A stretch of 64,000 bases of DNA, taken from assembly GCF_001693255.1 (NCBI RefSeq), contig NZ_CP016474.1, positions 700,661 to 764,660 of the forward strand, written 5' to 3'. Positions within the stretch are counted from its first letter, which is position 1. Every line of letters starts with the position of its first letter. The notes beneath the pieces were generated by a model, which made no database searches, had not been told where the DNA came from, and saw nothing but the letters and a program-made list of their open reading frames with translations. Below, one piece after another: positions 43,897-53,133 of this stretch. A program made the translations under genes and the position numbers. This DNA comes from Picosynechococcus sp. PCC 7003. Its GTDB lineage: Bacteria; Cyanobacteriota; Cyanobacteriia; Cyanobacteriales; MRBY01.

Positions 43897-45915
43897 ATGA
43901 CCCAATCTTCCCTTCCAAAACGGACAAGAGCCCTTGCCCTCCGCAATGATTTCTCTCCTTTCGGCAACAAGCTCATTCAACAGGGAGTTGTAGACCATCA
44001 ACAGATGGAAAAAGCCCTCGTTGAAACCCGGCGTAGTGGACGCCCCCTCACAGCCATTGTCGAAGAATTAACCGGGAAAGCCCTATCCCCTGAGCTAGTT
44101 CGACAATACAAAAAGCATCATCTTTTTGAACTGAAGATTCTCTATGGTCTCAATTCCATTGATCCAGAAGTTCAAAAGATTGACATCGATCAGATGGGAG
44201 AATTGATCAACTCCCTAGTGCCGGTAGAATTATGCCGCCGCCATCGTCTCCTACCGATTCGTCAGATTCAAGATGAAGTCATTGTGGCGATGGTAGAACC
44301 CGACAACCTAGCCGCCCAAGATGATTTAAATCGCCTCTTTCGTCTGCAAAATCTGACGCTACGACGCATTGTGATCACAGAAGACGATTATCGCCAGGTT
44401 CTAGATGGCTATTTAGAGCAACAAGTCCAGATTCAAATTCAACAGCAGGAACAGGCAACTAAGGCGGCCGAAGCAGCAGAACTTAAAAAAGCAGTTGATA
44501 TTGAAGATCTCGACCTGGGGGTGACTGGGGAATTAGATGAGCAGGAGGATGAAAGTGCCGACCTGATGAATGAAAATCAGGCCAGCTCTGCTCCGGTCAT
44601 CAAACTCGTCAATAAAGTTCTCCTTAAAGCCCTCCAGGAAGGGGCATCGGATATTCACATCGAACCCCAGGAAAATGATTTACGAATTCGCTTCCGCAAA
44701 GATGGGGTGTTGCAATATGCATTTGATCCGCTGCCAAAACGTATCGTCCCCGCGGTGACCGCCCGGTTCAAAATTATGGCCGATCTAGACATTGCAGAAC
44801 GTCGTGTACCTCAGGATGGTCGGATTCGGCGGATGTTTAAGGGGCGTAAGGTGGACTTTCGGGTCAATAGTTTACCCAGTCGCTATGGTGAAAAAATTGT
44901 TTTACGGATTCTCGACAATTCTTCAACTCAGTTAGGTCTAGATTTGTTGATCACCAACCAGGACATCCTTGGGCAGGTACGGGAAATGGCCCAGCGGCCG
45001 TTTGGTCTGATTTTGGTGACGGGGCCCACGGGGTCAGGAAAATCAACGACGTTGTATTCGATCCTGGCGGAACGCAATGAGCCGGGCATCAACATCAGTA
45101 CGGCAGAAGACCCCATTGAATATACGTTGCCGGGTATTACGCAGGTGCAGGTCATCCGGGAAAAGGGGATGGATTTTGCGTCAATTTTGCGGGCATTTTT
45201 GCGGCAGGATCCGGATGTCATTCTTGTGGGGGAAACCCGGGATAAGGAAACGGCAAAAACAGCCATTGAAGCGGCTTTAACGGGGCACTTGGTTTTAACC
45301 ACTCTCCACACTAACGATGCACCAGGGGCGATCGCCCGCCTAGATGAGATGGGAGTTGAACCCTTTATGATTTCCGGGTCACTGTTGGGGATCCTAGCCC
45401 AGCGGTTAATGCGACGGGTTTGTAGCGAATGCCGTATCCCCTATCAGCCCACAGTGGAAGAGTTGGCACGCTACGGCATTTCCAGTAATGATCGCCGTCC
45501 TTTAACGGTGTACCGGGCCAATACCTTGACACCAGATCAGATTCAAGTAGCCAAAGAAGCAGGCAGTCTCTGTCCCAAATGTGGTGGCGGCGGCTATAAA
45601 GGCCGGGTCGGGGTCTATGAGTTCATGCAAAATAGCGAGGAAATTGAACGACTGATCAACAGCGGCGCGACCACAGACATGATTAAAGAAGTGGCGGTGC
45701 AAGAGGGCATGTTGAGTATCTTGGCCTACAGTTTGGAATTGGTCAAAGAAGGCCATACTACTTTTGAAGAGGTAGATCGCGTCACCTTTACTGATTCTGG
45801 TCTTGAGGCAGAACTCAAAGCGAAACGAAAAACGGGCCTTGTTTGTACCACTTGTAATGCTGAATTGCAGCCGGATTGGCTAGATTGCCCCTACTGTATG
45901 ACGCCCCGCCTTTAA
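43897..45915 (+). CDS. pilB: Type IV pilus extension ATPase PilB
   Basis: 672 residues. N-terminal MshEN-like domain (about 20-180), a charged linker, then the GspE/PilB motor with Walker A GPTGSGKS at 376-383, Asp box GINISTAEDPIEY, Walker B DPDVILVGETRD, and His box TGHLVLTTLHTNDAP. The two zinc pairs CSEC and CPKC lie near 530 and 560. It adds a second zinc ribbon at the very C-terminus (CTTC... CPYC). It powers pilus growth for twitching and DNA uptake. First of pilB-pilT-pilC. Confidence 0.96.
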   Translation: MTQSSLPKRTRALALRNDFSPFGNKLIQQGVVDHQQMEKALVETRRSGRPLTAIVEELTGKALSPELVRQYKKHHLFELKILYGLNSIDPEVQKIDIDQMGELINSLVPVELCRRHRLLPIRQIQDEVIVAMVEPDNLAAQDDLNRLFRLQNLTLRRIVITEDDYRQVLDGYLEQQVQIQIQQQEQATKAAEAAELKKAVDIEDLDLGVTGELDEQEDESADLMNENQASSAPVIKLVNKVLLKALQEGASDIHIEPQENDLRIRFRKDGVLQYAFDPLPKRIVPAVTARFKIMADLDIAERRVPQDGRIRRMFKGRKVDFRVNSLPSRYGEKIVLRILDNSSTQLGLDLLITNQDILGQVREMAQRPFGLILVTGPTGSGKSTTLYSILAERNEPGINISTAEDPIEYTLPGITQVQVIREKGMDFASILRAFLRQDPDVILVGETRDKETAKTAIEAALTGHLVLTTLHTNDAPGAIARLDEMGVEPFMISGSLLGILAQRLMRRVCSECRIPYQPTVEELARYGISSNDRRPLTVYRANTLTPDQIQVAKEAGSLCPKCGGGGYKGRVGVYEFMQNSEEIERLINSGATTDMIKEVAVQEGMLSILAYSLELVKEGHTTFEEVDRVTFTDSGLEAELKAKRKTGLVCTTCNAELQPDWLDCPYCMTPRL

Positions 45916-46039
45916 TTAAGACTCATCAATCTTTGTTCCCGGGCGATCGCCTTTTGGGCAAAATAATGGCAACGACAATCTTTCACTCCACCTTTTTTCT
46001 TTTCCTATCTCAGGCGATCGCCCAAGGAGTAACAAGCCA

Positions 46040-47146
46040 ATGGATTACATGATCGAAGACCTCATGGAGCAACTCGTAGAAATGGGCGGCTCCGATATGC
46101 ACATCCAGGCCGGTGCCCCCGTTTATTTCCGAGTCAGTGGGAAACTTGGCCCCATTAACGAAGAGCCCCTTTCTGCCCAAGAGGCCCAGAAGCTCATTTT
46201 CAGTATGCTCAACAACACCCAACGCAAGGATCTTGAGCAAAACTGGGAATTAGACTGCTCCTATGGCGTCAAAGGACTCGCCCGCTTCCGGGTCAATGTC
46301 TACAAGGAACGGGGCTGTTATGCCGCCTGCCTGCGAGCTTTATCCTCTAAAATTCCCAACTTTGATCAGTTGGGTTTACCCGATATTGTGCGGGAAATGG
46401 CCGAACGTCCCCGGGGCTTGGTACTGGTGACGGGTCAAACGGGTTCGGGAAAAACCACCACCATGGCGGCGATGCTGGACTTGATTAACCGCACCCGGGC
46501 CGAACATATCCTCACCGTCGAAGACCCCATCGAATACGTTTTTCCGAATCACAAAAGCCTCTTTCACCAACGGCAAAAAGGAGAAGATACCAAAAGTTTT
46601 GCCAATGCTCTCCGGGCCGCTCTCCGGGAAGATCCAGACATTATCCTTGTGGGGGAAATGCGAGACCTCGAAACCATCTCCTTGGCCATCTCCGCCGCGG
46701 AAACCGGCCACCTTGTCTTCGGTACTTTGCACACCAACTCCGCCGCCAGCACCATCGACCGGATGTTAGACGTATTCCCGCCGATCCAGCAACCCCAAAT
46801 TCGGGCGATGCTCTCCAACTCCCTCCTCGCTGTTTTTAGTCAATGTCTCGTGAAAAAAGCAAATCCGAAGCCTGGTGAATTTGGTCGGGCCATGGCTCAA
46901 GAAATTATGGTCGTCACCCCGGCGATCGCCAACCTCATCCGTGAAGGAAAAAGCGCCCAAGTTTACTCAGCGATCCAAACGGGGATGAAACTCGGCATGC
47001 AAACCATGGAGCAAGCCCTGGCGGGTTTAGTGGCCACAGGAAGTGTTACCTTCGAAGAAGCCTTGTCGAAGAGCGGTAAACCCGATGAACTCCAACGACT
47101 CGTGGGGGGGGCATTGGGGGGCAGTCCAACCGCAAAACGTCGCTAA
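46040..47146 (+). CDS. pilT: Type IV pilus retraction ATPase PilT
   Basis: 368 residues. GGSDMHIQAG start, Walker A GQTGSGKT at 132-139, Asp box ILTVEDPIEYVFPN, Walker B EDPDIILVGEMRD, His box AAETGHLVFGTLHT and the AIRNLI-like C-terminal element in VTPAIANLIREGK. It depolymerises the pilus and generates force. ATG 46040 follows AAGGAGT by 9 nt. The gene is 124 bp after pilB. Confidence 0.96.
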   Translation: MDYMIEDLMEQLVEMGGSDMHIQAGAPVYFRVSGKLGPINEEPLSAQEAQKLIFSMLNNTQRKDLEQNWELDCSYGVKGLARFRVNVYKERGCYAACLRALSSKIPNFDQLGLPDIVREMAERPRGLVLVTGQTGSGKTTTMAAMLDLINRTRAEHILTVEDPIEYVFPNHKSLFHQRQKGEDTKSFANALRAALREDPDIILVGEMRDLETISLAISAAETGHLVFGTLHTNSAASTIDRMLDVFPPIQQPQIRAMLSNSLLAVFSQCLVKKANPKPGEFGRAMAQEIMVVTPAIANLIREGKSAQVYSAIQTGMKLGMQTMEQALAGLVATGSVTFEEALSKSGKPDELQRLVGGALGGSPTAKRR

Positions 47147-47212
47147 ACAAATATTGTCGGTTAAGCTGGCAAAAGACACCTTTTATCCCATTTTTCCCAG
47201 TGAACGAAAGCC

Positions 47213-48451
47213 ATGGCACAGTATGTCGCACAAGTCGTTGATCGCAACGGTCAAAAACTAAAAGAAAAAATCGAAGCCAATTCACCCGAACAAGCCCGCA
47301 CCATGCTAGCGACACGCTACCCAGAAGTGGGCAAAATCATGAAGCCGGGGGAAATTGATCTCTCGTTTTTGGAAGAAGCCCTCGCTAAGGTTTCCATTAA
47401 AGATAAAGCCGTATTTTCGCGACAATTTGCGGTGATGATTAATGCTGGGGTGGCGATCGTTCGCTGTTTGAGCATCTTGGGAGAAAACCACTCCAATATC
47501 AAGATGCGTAAAGCCCTCACCGCCATCAAAACCGAGGTGCAGCAGGGGGTTAACCTTTCCGATGCGATGCGGCCCCACGAAGAATGCTTCGATACCCTAT
47601 ATGTCAGCATGGTAGAAGCCGGGGAAATTGGTGGGGTACTCGATGAAGTCCTGAACCGTTTGGCGAAGGTGCTCGAAGACATGGCCAAACTGGAAAACCA
47701 AATCAAATCGGCCATGACTTACCCGATGGCGGTGGCGTTTTTGGCGGTGGCAGTATTCTTTGGGATGACTGTCTTTTTGATTCCAGTTTTTGCCGATATT
47801 TTTGAAAGTATTGGCACGGAACTTCCGGCTTTAACGATCATCATGATGGGGATCAGTAACTTTCTGCGGACTAACGAAGGGTTATTACCGATGCCTTTTG
47901 GGAATGTGCTCCTGATGATCATTGGTGCCAATATTCTCTTTTTTGCGATCCGCCGTTACTACAACACCGAAATGGGGCGGTGGCAAATTGACTCTCTGTT
48001 ACTCAAGTTGCCTTTATTTGGGGACTTGCTCCGGAAAAATGCGGTGGCCCGTTTTTGTCGGATTTTTGGGACGCTAACCCGGTCTGGGGTGCCGATTCTA
48101 AATTCCTTTGACATCGTCGGTGCCACGGCGGGAAATGTGGTCATTGCCAAGGCAATTAATGATGCCAAGTCTGAAATTCAAGAAGGAGGGATGTTAAGTG
48201 TGGCCCTCGATCGTGACCGAGTTTTTCCGATTCTGGCGATTCAGATGATGACCATTGGTGAGGAAACAGGGGAATTAGATAGCATGATGATGAAGGTGGC
48301 AGATTTCTATGAGGATGAAGTAGAGCAGACCGTGAAGGCGTTAACCAGTATTTTGGAACCTGCGATGATGGTCATTATTGCAACAATGGTTGGCGTGATT
48401 TTGCTATCGATGTATCTACCAATGTTTAAGGTATTTGAAGATTTGGGTTAG
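47213..48451 (+). CDS. pilC: Type IV pilus inner-membrane platform protein PilC
   Basis: 412 residues. It begins AQYVAQVVDRNGQKLKEKIEAN and contains two T2SF domains (about 75-195 and 275-400) with the standard VARFCRIFGTLTRSGVPIL and MMTIGEETGELDSMMMKVADFYEDEVEQTVKAL, plus three membrane helices. It links the ATPases to pilin in the inner membrane. Located 66 bp after pilT. Confidence 0.96.
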   Translation: MAQYVAQVVDRNGQKLKEKIEANSPEQARTMLATRYPEVGKIMKPGEIDLSFLEEALAKVSIKDKAVFSRQFAVMINAGVAIVRCLSILGENHSNIKMRKALTAIKTEVQQGVNLSDAMRPHEECFDTLYVSMVEAGEIGGVLDEVLNRLAKVLEDMAKLENQIKSAMTYPMAVAFLAVAVFFGMTVFLIPVFADIFESIGTELPALTIIMMGISNFLRTNEGLLPMPFGNVLLMIIGANILFFAIRRYYNTEMGRWQIDSLLLKLPLFGDLLRKNAVARFCRIFGTLTRSGVPILNSFDIVGATAGNVVIAKAINDAKSEIQEGGMLSVALDRDRVFPILAIQMMTIGEETGELDSMMMKVADFYEDEVEQTVKALTSILEPAMMVIIATMVGVILLSMYLPMFKVFEDLG

Positions 48452-48459
48452 GACAAACA

Positions 48460-49017
48460 ATGACCGGACAGCAAAGTCAGTATGAAATGCTTTTAGCGAC
48501 CTACAGTGATCGACGGACGGCGATCGCCTTACTAAAGCAACATCGCCCTTACCTTTCCCTCGTGCCTAGTGTCCGGCGTCCTGAGGGGAGTTTAATTGTG
48601 ATTCCGCTGCCAGTGATGCGCCTCCTCAGTAAAACTGAACAGCAGTCCACCCCAAAAACCTTTATTTTGCCCTGTGATCTGGCGATTTTAACCTGTGATC
48701 CGGAGTGGCAAATTAAGCTCGATGCGGAAATTATGGTGTTTATCCATCGGCCTGGGGAAACCTTTTCGGAGCTACTGTTGCGCTGGCGTCATACCCAGGT
48801 TTCCCTCGATCAAGAATACGAGTGGTTAATGCCAGAGTCGGAGGCCCACATGGTCAGTAATCTTCCGGCCCAGATTCATCCTCTGTTTGTGGTGTTTCCG
48901 ACGACACCTGACTACATTATTAAAGGACTCACGGGGGCACACTTACCCTTTGTTCTCCAGGAATCACCGCTGCCTGAACCGGAGTCTGTCCCTGAGGTTT
49001 TCGTCACCGGAAATTAA
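48460..49017 (+). CDS. Unknown protein at the end of the pilus operon
   Basis: 185 residues, soluble by composition, starting 8 bp after pilC. There is a beta/alpha first part (SLIVIPLPVMRLL, TFILPCDLAILTCDPEWQIKLDAEIMVFIHRPGE) and a Pro-rich end. I do not recognise it. Its tight spacing suggests that it is translated with pilC and acts with the pilus. Its stop overlaps the convergent glycosyltransferase-like gene by 4 bp. Confidence 0.65.
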   Translation: MTGQQSQYEMLLATYSDRRTAIALLKQHRPYLSLVPSVRRPEGSLIVIPLPVMRLLSKTEQQSTPKTFILPCDLAILTCDPEWQIKLDAEIMVFIHRPGETFSELLLRWRHTQVSLDQEYEWLMPESEAHMVSNLPAQIHPLFVVFPTTPDYIIKGLTGAHLPFVLQESPLPEPESVPEVFVTGN

Positions 49018-50090
49018 CGGCTAAGAAATTCAGCAATGGCTTGGGCGATCGCCTTTGTGCCCGTTTTATCGACGGGTTGATTTCCTTGGGGTGGTTGGGA
49101 CGTTTCCCGGAGAAAATCCCACTGGCCTTGGGCAAATTGCACCGGATCTAAAATTTGGTGGTGGCCGTATTGTTGGAGATTTTTAATTAAAATTGGCCCT
49201 TCAGCAAAATCGTCCCTGGGCAGCGTCACAACGGGAAGATCAAGGCGCAGGGCTTCGGCATAGGTGCTAAAGCCCGGTTTTGAGATGACCCGATCACACA
49301 AAGGCATAAAATCAACGGGGCGGTATTGGGTCTCTGTAATTTTGCGGAGATTTTCTAAATTGGGGGCGTTACGGTCAAAGCTAATGAATTGATAATCAGG
49401 AAATTGCGCCAGCGCTTCATAGGGCATGCCGGCAAAACCGAGACCACCAAAACTGAGAAGAATAGTTTTTTCCTTGGGATGAAGGAGCTGGAATTTTTGT
49501 CGCAGGGCTGCTAGATCATATTGCGGATCACCCCCCGTCAGTCCCACATCGGTAACGTTTGCAAAATTCCCCATGGGTTCGTGCAGGGGTAAACGAAACA
49601 GGCGATCGCCTTGGCGATAAAGCGCTGTGATCCAGTCCGCTTCTGGCAGAAATTCTCCTCCCCAACTCCGGTAGATAAAGTCCCAGCCAAAATTCCCCAT
49701 ACACCAACAGGGAATGTCGGCACCATGGGCAATGGAGATCGCCAGGGGGGGTAAATCAGCTAAGACCAATTGGGCGCGATTTAACCGTAAAAAATCCACT
49801 TCTCCCGCAATGATCCGGGGCGATCGCCTGCGGATTTCCCGTAATTTCTCTAGGGTTGCGCCGTAGTCCATGGAGAAACTGTCCGCCTGAATCACTCCCA
49901 CATCCAAGCGTTTCGGCCGTTGAATAAAATCCCCTTTCACATAACTTTTAATTAGCCAGTGGGGCGCCGTCGTCACAAAAATCAAGAGGACATCGGGCAA
50001 CAATTGCTGCACTTGGGCCGCCACTGAAGCCACCCGCACCACATGGCCAAACCCATGACTTGTTATCGCCAAATACAAAACAGGACGCAT
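49014..50090 (-). CDS. Glycosyltransferase-like protein (GT-B, MurG-related)
   Basis: 358 residues. It begins RPVLYLAITSHGFGHVVRVASVA: a hydrophobic strand then SHGFGH, as in nucleotide-sugar transferases and the N-terminal part of sugar-kinase fusion proteins. LLSFGGLGFAG and KPGFSTYAEAL are the C-terminal donor-binding elements. Rossmann-like domains 1-180 and 200-345. The sugar and acceptor are unknown. ATG 50090. Convergent with the pilus operon; upstream is the MidA-like gene, 28 bp away. Confidence 0.75.
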   Translation of the reverse strand: MRPVLYLAITSHGFGHVVRVASVAAQVQQLLPDVLLIFVTTAPHWLIKSYVKGDFIQRPKRLDVGVIQADSFSMDYGATLEKLREIRRRSPRIIAGEVDFLRLNRAQLVLADLPPLAISIAHGADIPCWCMGNFGWDFIYRSWGGEFLPEADWITALYRQGDRLFRLPLHEPMGNFANVTDVGLTGGDPQYDLAALRQKFQLLHPKEKTILLSFGGLGFAGMPYEALAQFPDYQFISFDRNAPNLENLRKITETQYRPVDFMPLCDRVISKPGFSTYAEALRLDLPVVTLPRDDFAEGPILIKNLQQYGHHQILDPVQFAQGQWDFLRETSQPPQGNQPVDKTGTKAIAQAIAEFLSR

Positions 50091-50118
50091 AGAACTTTCC
50101 GCAATCGTTGCAATTAAT

Positions 50119-51282
50119 TTAGACCATGGGAGGTTGGATTAAACCCTTGAGGGGGATCTGAAGCTGATCAGCCGTGAGATTTTTCCCCTGAACCAAGACA
50201 TAAAAGCCCCCCAAACCCATGGGATCGATCAACTGATGCAGGGCATCCCGGCGACGAAAGAGAGTCATTACATCGGTGGGATTTTGGGATAAAGCATTGA
50301 GGCGATCGCCTAACCCCAAGGCCATCAAAAAGAGTCCCTGTTGCGTTAAACCTAAGGTTTTCAATCCCAGGGATTCCCCATGATTTTGCAGACTTGTAAA
50401 ATCCACATGGGCCGTCAGATCCTGCTCGCCTAAATTGGCATAGGGATTATCATGGCGACGGTGCTGAAAATAGCATTGCAAAGTGCCCTGAGACCGTTGG
50501 GGATGATAATATTTTGCCGCCGGATAACCATAGTCAATGGTCAGAATATAGCCGGTTTTTAGCTTGGTCTGTAGCTGCTCTAACCAACCCAACATCCTCA
50601 GATTAACTTCTGTGCGATACCCTTCTGGGTAACTAGACCAGTCAAGATCGAGTCGCTCAAAATAAGCTTGAATTTGCGGCGTGGATAAGACATCAGTTAC
50701 TTCTTGAAATGCATCCTTGGCAGGATCATATTGAATATAAATCTCCTTGAGTTCGCCGGCTTGAACTGTGACTAAATGCACCGGAAAAGCATCAAGCAAT
50801 TCATTAGAAATAAAACAGCCTTGAATACTATTTTCTGGAAAGTCTGACCAATCACACCATTGAATTTTTACAGAGGAAAAGACTGTTAATTTTTCCTGTT
50901 GTTGCTGGCGGAGGGCCGGGGATTTTTCGATGATGTAATACTCAATCTCTTCAAGTTCGTCTGGATGATTTTTTTCGAGGTAGGTCAAAATATCCCGCAC
51001 TAAATCCCCATTACCCGCTCCCATTTCAACGATCTGAAACGGCGATCGCCCCAAAATCTGCTTCATTTGGAGTAACTGTTCTGCCAATAATTCTCCAAAG
51101 TCTGGGCCGAGGGATGTGGCGGTAAAGAAATCCCCCTGGGCACCGATCGCCACCTTCCCGCTACTGTAGTAACCTGCCGTGGGGTGATAAAGCACCAATT
51201 CCATAAACTCAGCAAAAGTGAGTCGCTGGTGAGGAGTAGCTTGGAGTTTTTCCTGGAGAATCGCCAAAAGGGGAGAAGCCAT
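50119..51282 (-). CDS. MidA/NDUFAF7-type SAM methyltransferase (COG1565)
   Basis: 387 residues from ATG 51282. LTFAEFMELVLYHPTAGYYSSG, GDFFTATSLGPDFGELLAEQL, IVEMGAGNGDLVRDIL (SAM motif I), YYIIEKSPALRQQQ and GCFISNELLDAFPVHLV are the family blocks. In mitochondria the homologue methylates an arginine of a complex I subunit; the cyanobacterial target could be NDH-1, but I cannot show that. The gene is divergent from the phytyltransferase, with a short spacer. Confidence 0.9.
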   Translation of the reverse strand: MASPLLAILQEKLQATPHQRLTFAEFMELVLYHPTAGYYSSGKVAIGAQGDFFTATSLGPDFGELLAEQLLQMKQILGRSPFQIVEMGAGNGDLVRDILTYLEKNHPDELEEIEYYIIEKSPALRQQQQEKLTVFSSVKIQWCDWSDFPENSIQGCFISNELLDAFPVHLVTVQAGELKEIYIQYDPAKDAFQEVTDVLSTPQIQAYFERLDLDWSSYPEGYRTEVNLRMLGWLEQLQTKLKTGYILTIDYGYPAAKYYHPQRSQGTLQCYFQHRRHDNPYANLGEQDLTAHVDFTSLQNHGESLGLKTLGLTQQGLFLMALGLGDRLNALSQNPTDVMTLFRRRDALHQLIDPMGLGGFYVLVQGKNLTADQLQIPLKGLIQPPMV

Positions 51283-51351
51283 GGACAAGTCCGTTAAAAT
51301 GATGTGCGATTAGTGTATGCTGCCGCCTTTTTGAGGTGCAACCTTTTATCT

Positions 51352-52278
51352 GTGAAGTCTTCTATTTCTCCCACTGTTCCGCGACCGTCATTTCTTGCCT
51401 CTCTGTGGCAATTCTCTCGACCCCATACGATTATCGGTACGAGTCTGAGTGTTTGGGCCTTGGCGCTGTTGGCAGTGACCCCTGAAACAGTTTCCTGGGT
51501 CTATGGTCAGTCTGTGCTTGGGGCTTGGCTCGCTTGTCTGGCAGGCAATGTTTTTATTGTCGGCCTCAACCAACTGACGGACATTGACATCGACAAAATC
51601 AATAAACCCCATTTACCGGTGGCGGCGGGACATTTTTCCCGGAAAATGGGTTGGTGCATTGTCTGGTTTTGTGGTGCTTTGGCGCTGATTGTGAGTGCTT
51701 TCAGTGGCCTGTGGCTTGGGGTGACGGTGTGGGGAAGCTTGGCGATTGGGACGATGTATTCTCTGCCGCCGGTGCGCCTCAAGCGATTTCCCCTACTCGC
51801 GGCGATGTGTATTTTTACGGTGCGGGGTGTGGTGGTTAACCTCGGCCTCTTTGCCCATTTCCAGGCGATGTTACAGAACCCAGTGGTGATTACGCCGACG
51901 GTGTGGCTGTTGACGGGTTTTATTATTGTGTTTACGGTGGCGATCGCCATTTTCAAGGATGTGCCGGATCTAGAGGGCGATCGCCAATATCAAATCACAA
52001 CGTTTACAATTCTGTTGGGCAAAAAACGAATTTTTCAGCTTTCATCGGGGATTATTTTTGCCTGTTACGCTGGTATGATTTTCGGTGAAATAACGATGAC
52101 TACCAGTTTGAATCAACTGCTATTTATTGGGTGTCACATTATTTTAGGCAGTCTTCTATGGTGGCGTAGTCGTCAGATTGATCTTGAGTCGAAAAAATCC
52201 ATTGCCAGCTTTTACCAGTTTATCTGGAAGCTCTTTTTCCTAGAATATCTCCTCTTTCCCATCGCCCATTGGGTTTAA
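51352..52278 (+). CDS. hpt: Homogentisate phytyltransferase-like UbiA prenyltransferase
   Basis: About 308 residues from GTG 51352. The Asp-rich sites are NQLTDIDIDKINKP in the first half and KDVPDLEGDRQYQ in the second, with eight or nine membrane helices. FSRPHTIIGTSLSVWAL is the N-terminal signature of homogentisate prenyltransferases such as Slr1736, which makes the tocopherol precursor in thylakoid membranes. Another GTG at 51304 is in frame and would add 16 residues; I prefer 51352 as it leaves room for a promoter. Converges on a hydrolase gene. Confidence 0.86.
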   Translation: MKSSISPTVPRPSFLASLWQFSRPHTIIGTSLSVWALALLAVTPETVSWVYGQSVLGAWLACLAGNVFIVGLNQLTDIDIDKINKPHLPVAAGHFSRKMGWCIVWFCGALALIVSAFSGLWLGVTVWGSLAIGTMYSLPPVRLKRFPLLAAMCIFTVRGVVVNLGLFAHFQAMLQNPVVITPTVWLLTGFIIVFTVAIAIFKDVPDLEGDRQYQITTFTILLGKKRIFQLSSGIIFACYAGMIFGEITMTTSLNQLLFIGCHIILGSLLWWRSRQIDLESKKSIASFYQFIWKLFFLEYLLFPIAHWV

Positions 52279-52280
52279 AG

Positions 52281-53051
52281 TTATTGTTGTTTCAGCCAGT
52301 CCTGAATTAAGGCGATCGTCTCTATTTTGTCTTGAACTTTAACCATTTGTGATTGGGAAATTTTCTGGGCAAATAATAGCGCTTGGTGGGAACCTTGATC
52401 CGGTGAAATAATTAATGTAGGTGCGCTTAACTGAGATAGTTCGGGATTTAGATATTCTGCTTGGATTTCGCTAGGATGCCGCTGAAATAGGAGTCGCTGA
52501 CTGGCCTGAGATTGGAGTAATTGTTGTCGATAGTTGAGCAGTTTTTGAATCTTTTGACCGAGGCCGATTAGTTTACCTAGGGGATAGAGTAGTTTTAAAC
52601 CCCAAGGCAAAATAGGGATGGGTAATAGCAAGCATTTTTCAAGGAAATAACCAGCATTATTTGGCGCTTCAAAACCGATGGGGGAAAGCAAAACTAAACC
52701 TTGAATTTGTTCGGGATTATTCAGAGCGTAGCGGGCAGCTACCCAAGCCCCAAGGGAATCTCCCACGAAATAAATTTTCTTAAGATTTAACTGACTAAAA
52801 AACTCCGCTAAGATTTCACTCTGCCATTGAATTGATTGAGACAAAACTACCGGATCAGAATCCCCAAACCCCAGCAAATCTGGTGCAAAGCAATGGTAAT
52901 CGTGCCCTAGATTTTCAAAAAATTCTAACCACTGGCTGCTGTCGCTATATTCCCGGTGAATAAAGGCGATCGCCTTTCCTTCTCCTGTTTCTCGCCAAAA
53001 AATCTGACCTTGATTTAAACGTAGGCGTCCATTCCGAACAACACATCCCAT
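52281..53051 (-). CDS. Alpha/beta-hydrolase fold protein
   Basis: 256 residues. IAFIHREYSDSSQW holds the oxyanion side, DLLGFGDSD, then GDSLGAW with the nucleophile serine, and Asp in LIISPDQGS. Near the C-terminus, where the catalytic His should be, the sequence is VQDKIETIALIQDWL with no His. It may be inactive, or use another His. The two genes hpt and this one end 2 bp apart on opposite strands. Substrate unknown. Confidence 0.75.
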   Translation of the reverse strand: MGCVVRNGRLRLNQGQIFWRETGEGKAIAFIHREYSDSSQWLEFFENLGHDYHCFAPDLLGFGDSDPVVLSQSIQWQSEILAEFFSQLNLKKIYFVGDSLGAWVAARYALNNPEQIQGLVLLSPIGFEAPNNAGYFLEKCLLLPIPILPWGLKLLYPLGKLIGLGQKIQKLLNYRQQLLQSQASQRLLFQRHPSEIQAEYLNPELSQLSAPTLIISPDQGSHQALLFAQKISQSQMVKVQDKIETIALIQDWLKQQ

Positions 53052-53133
53052 AAATATTTTTTGATGATCTTCAGCGAGGATTTTAATAAATAAACTGTTT
53101 AACGGAAAAATTCTTCAGAAACGATTCGCTTAT

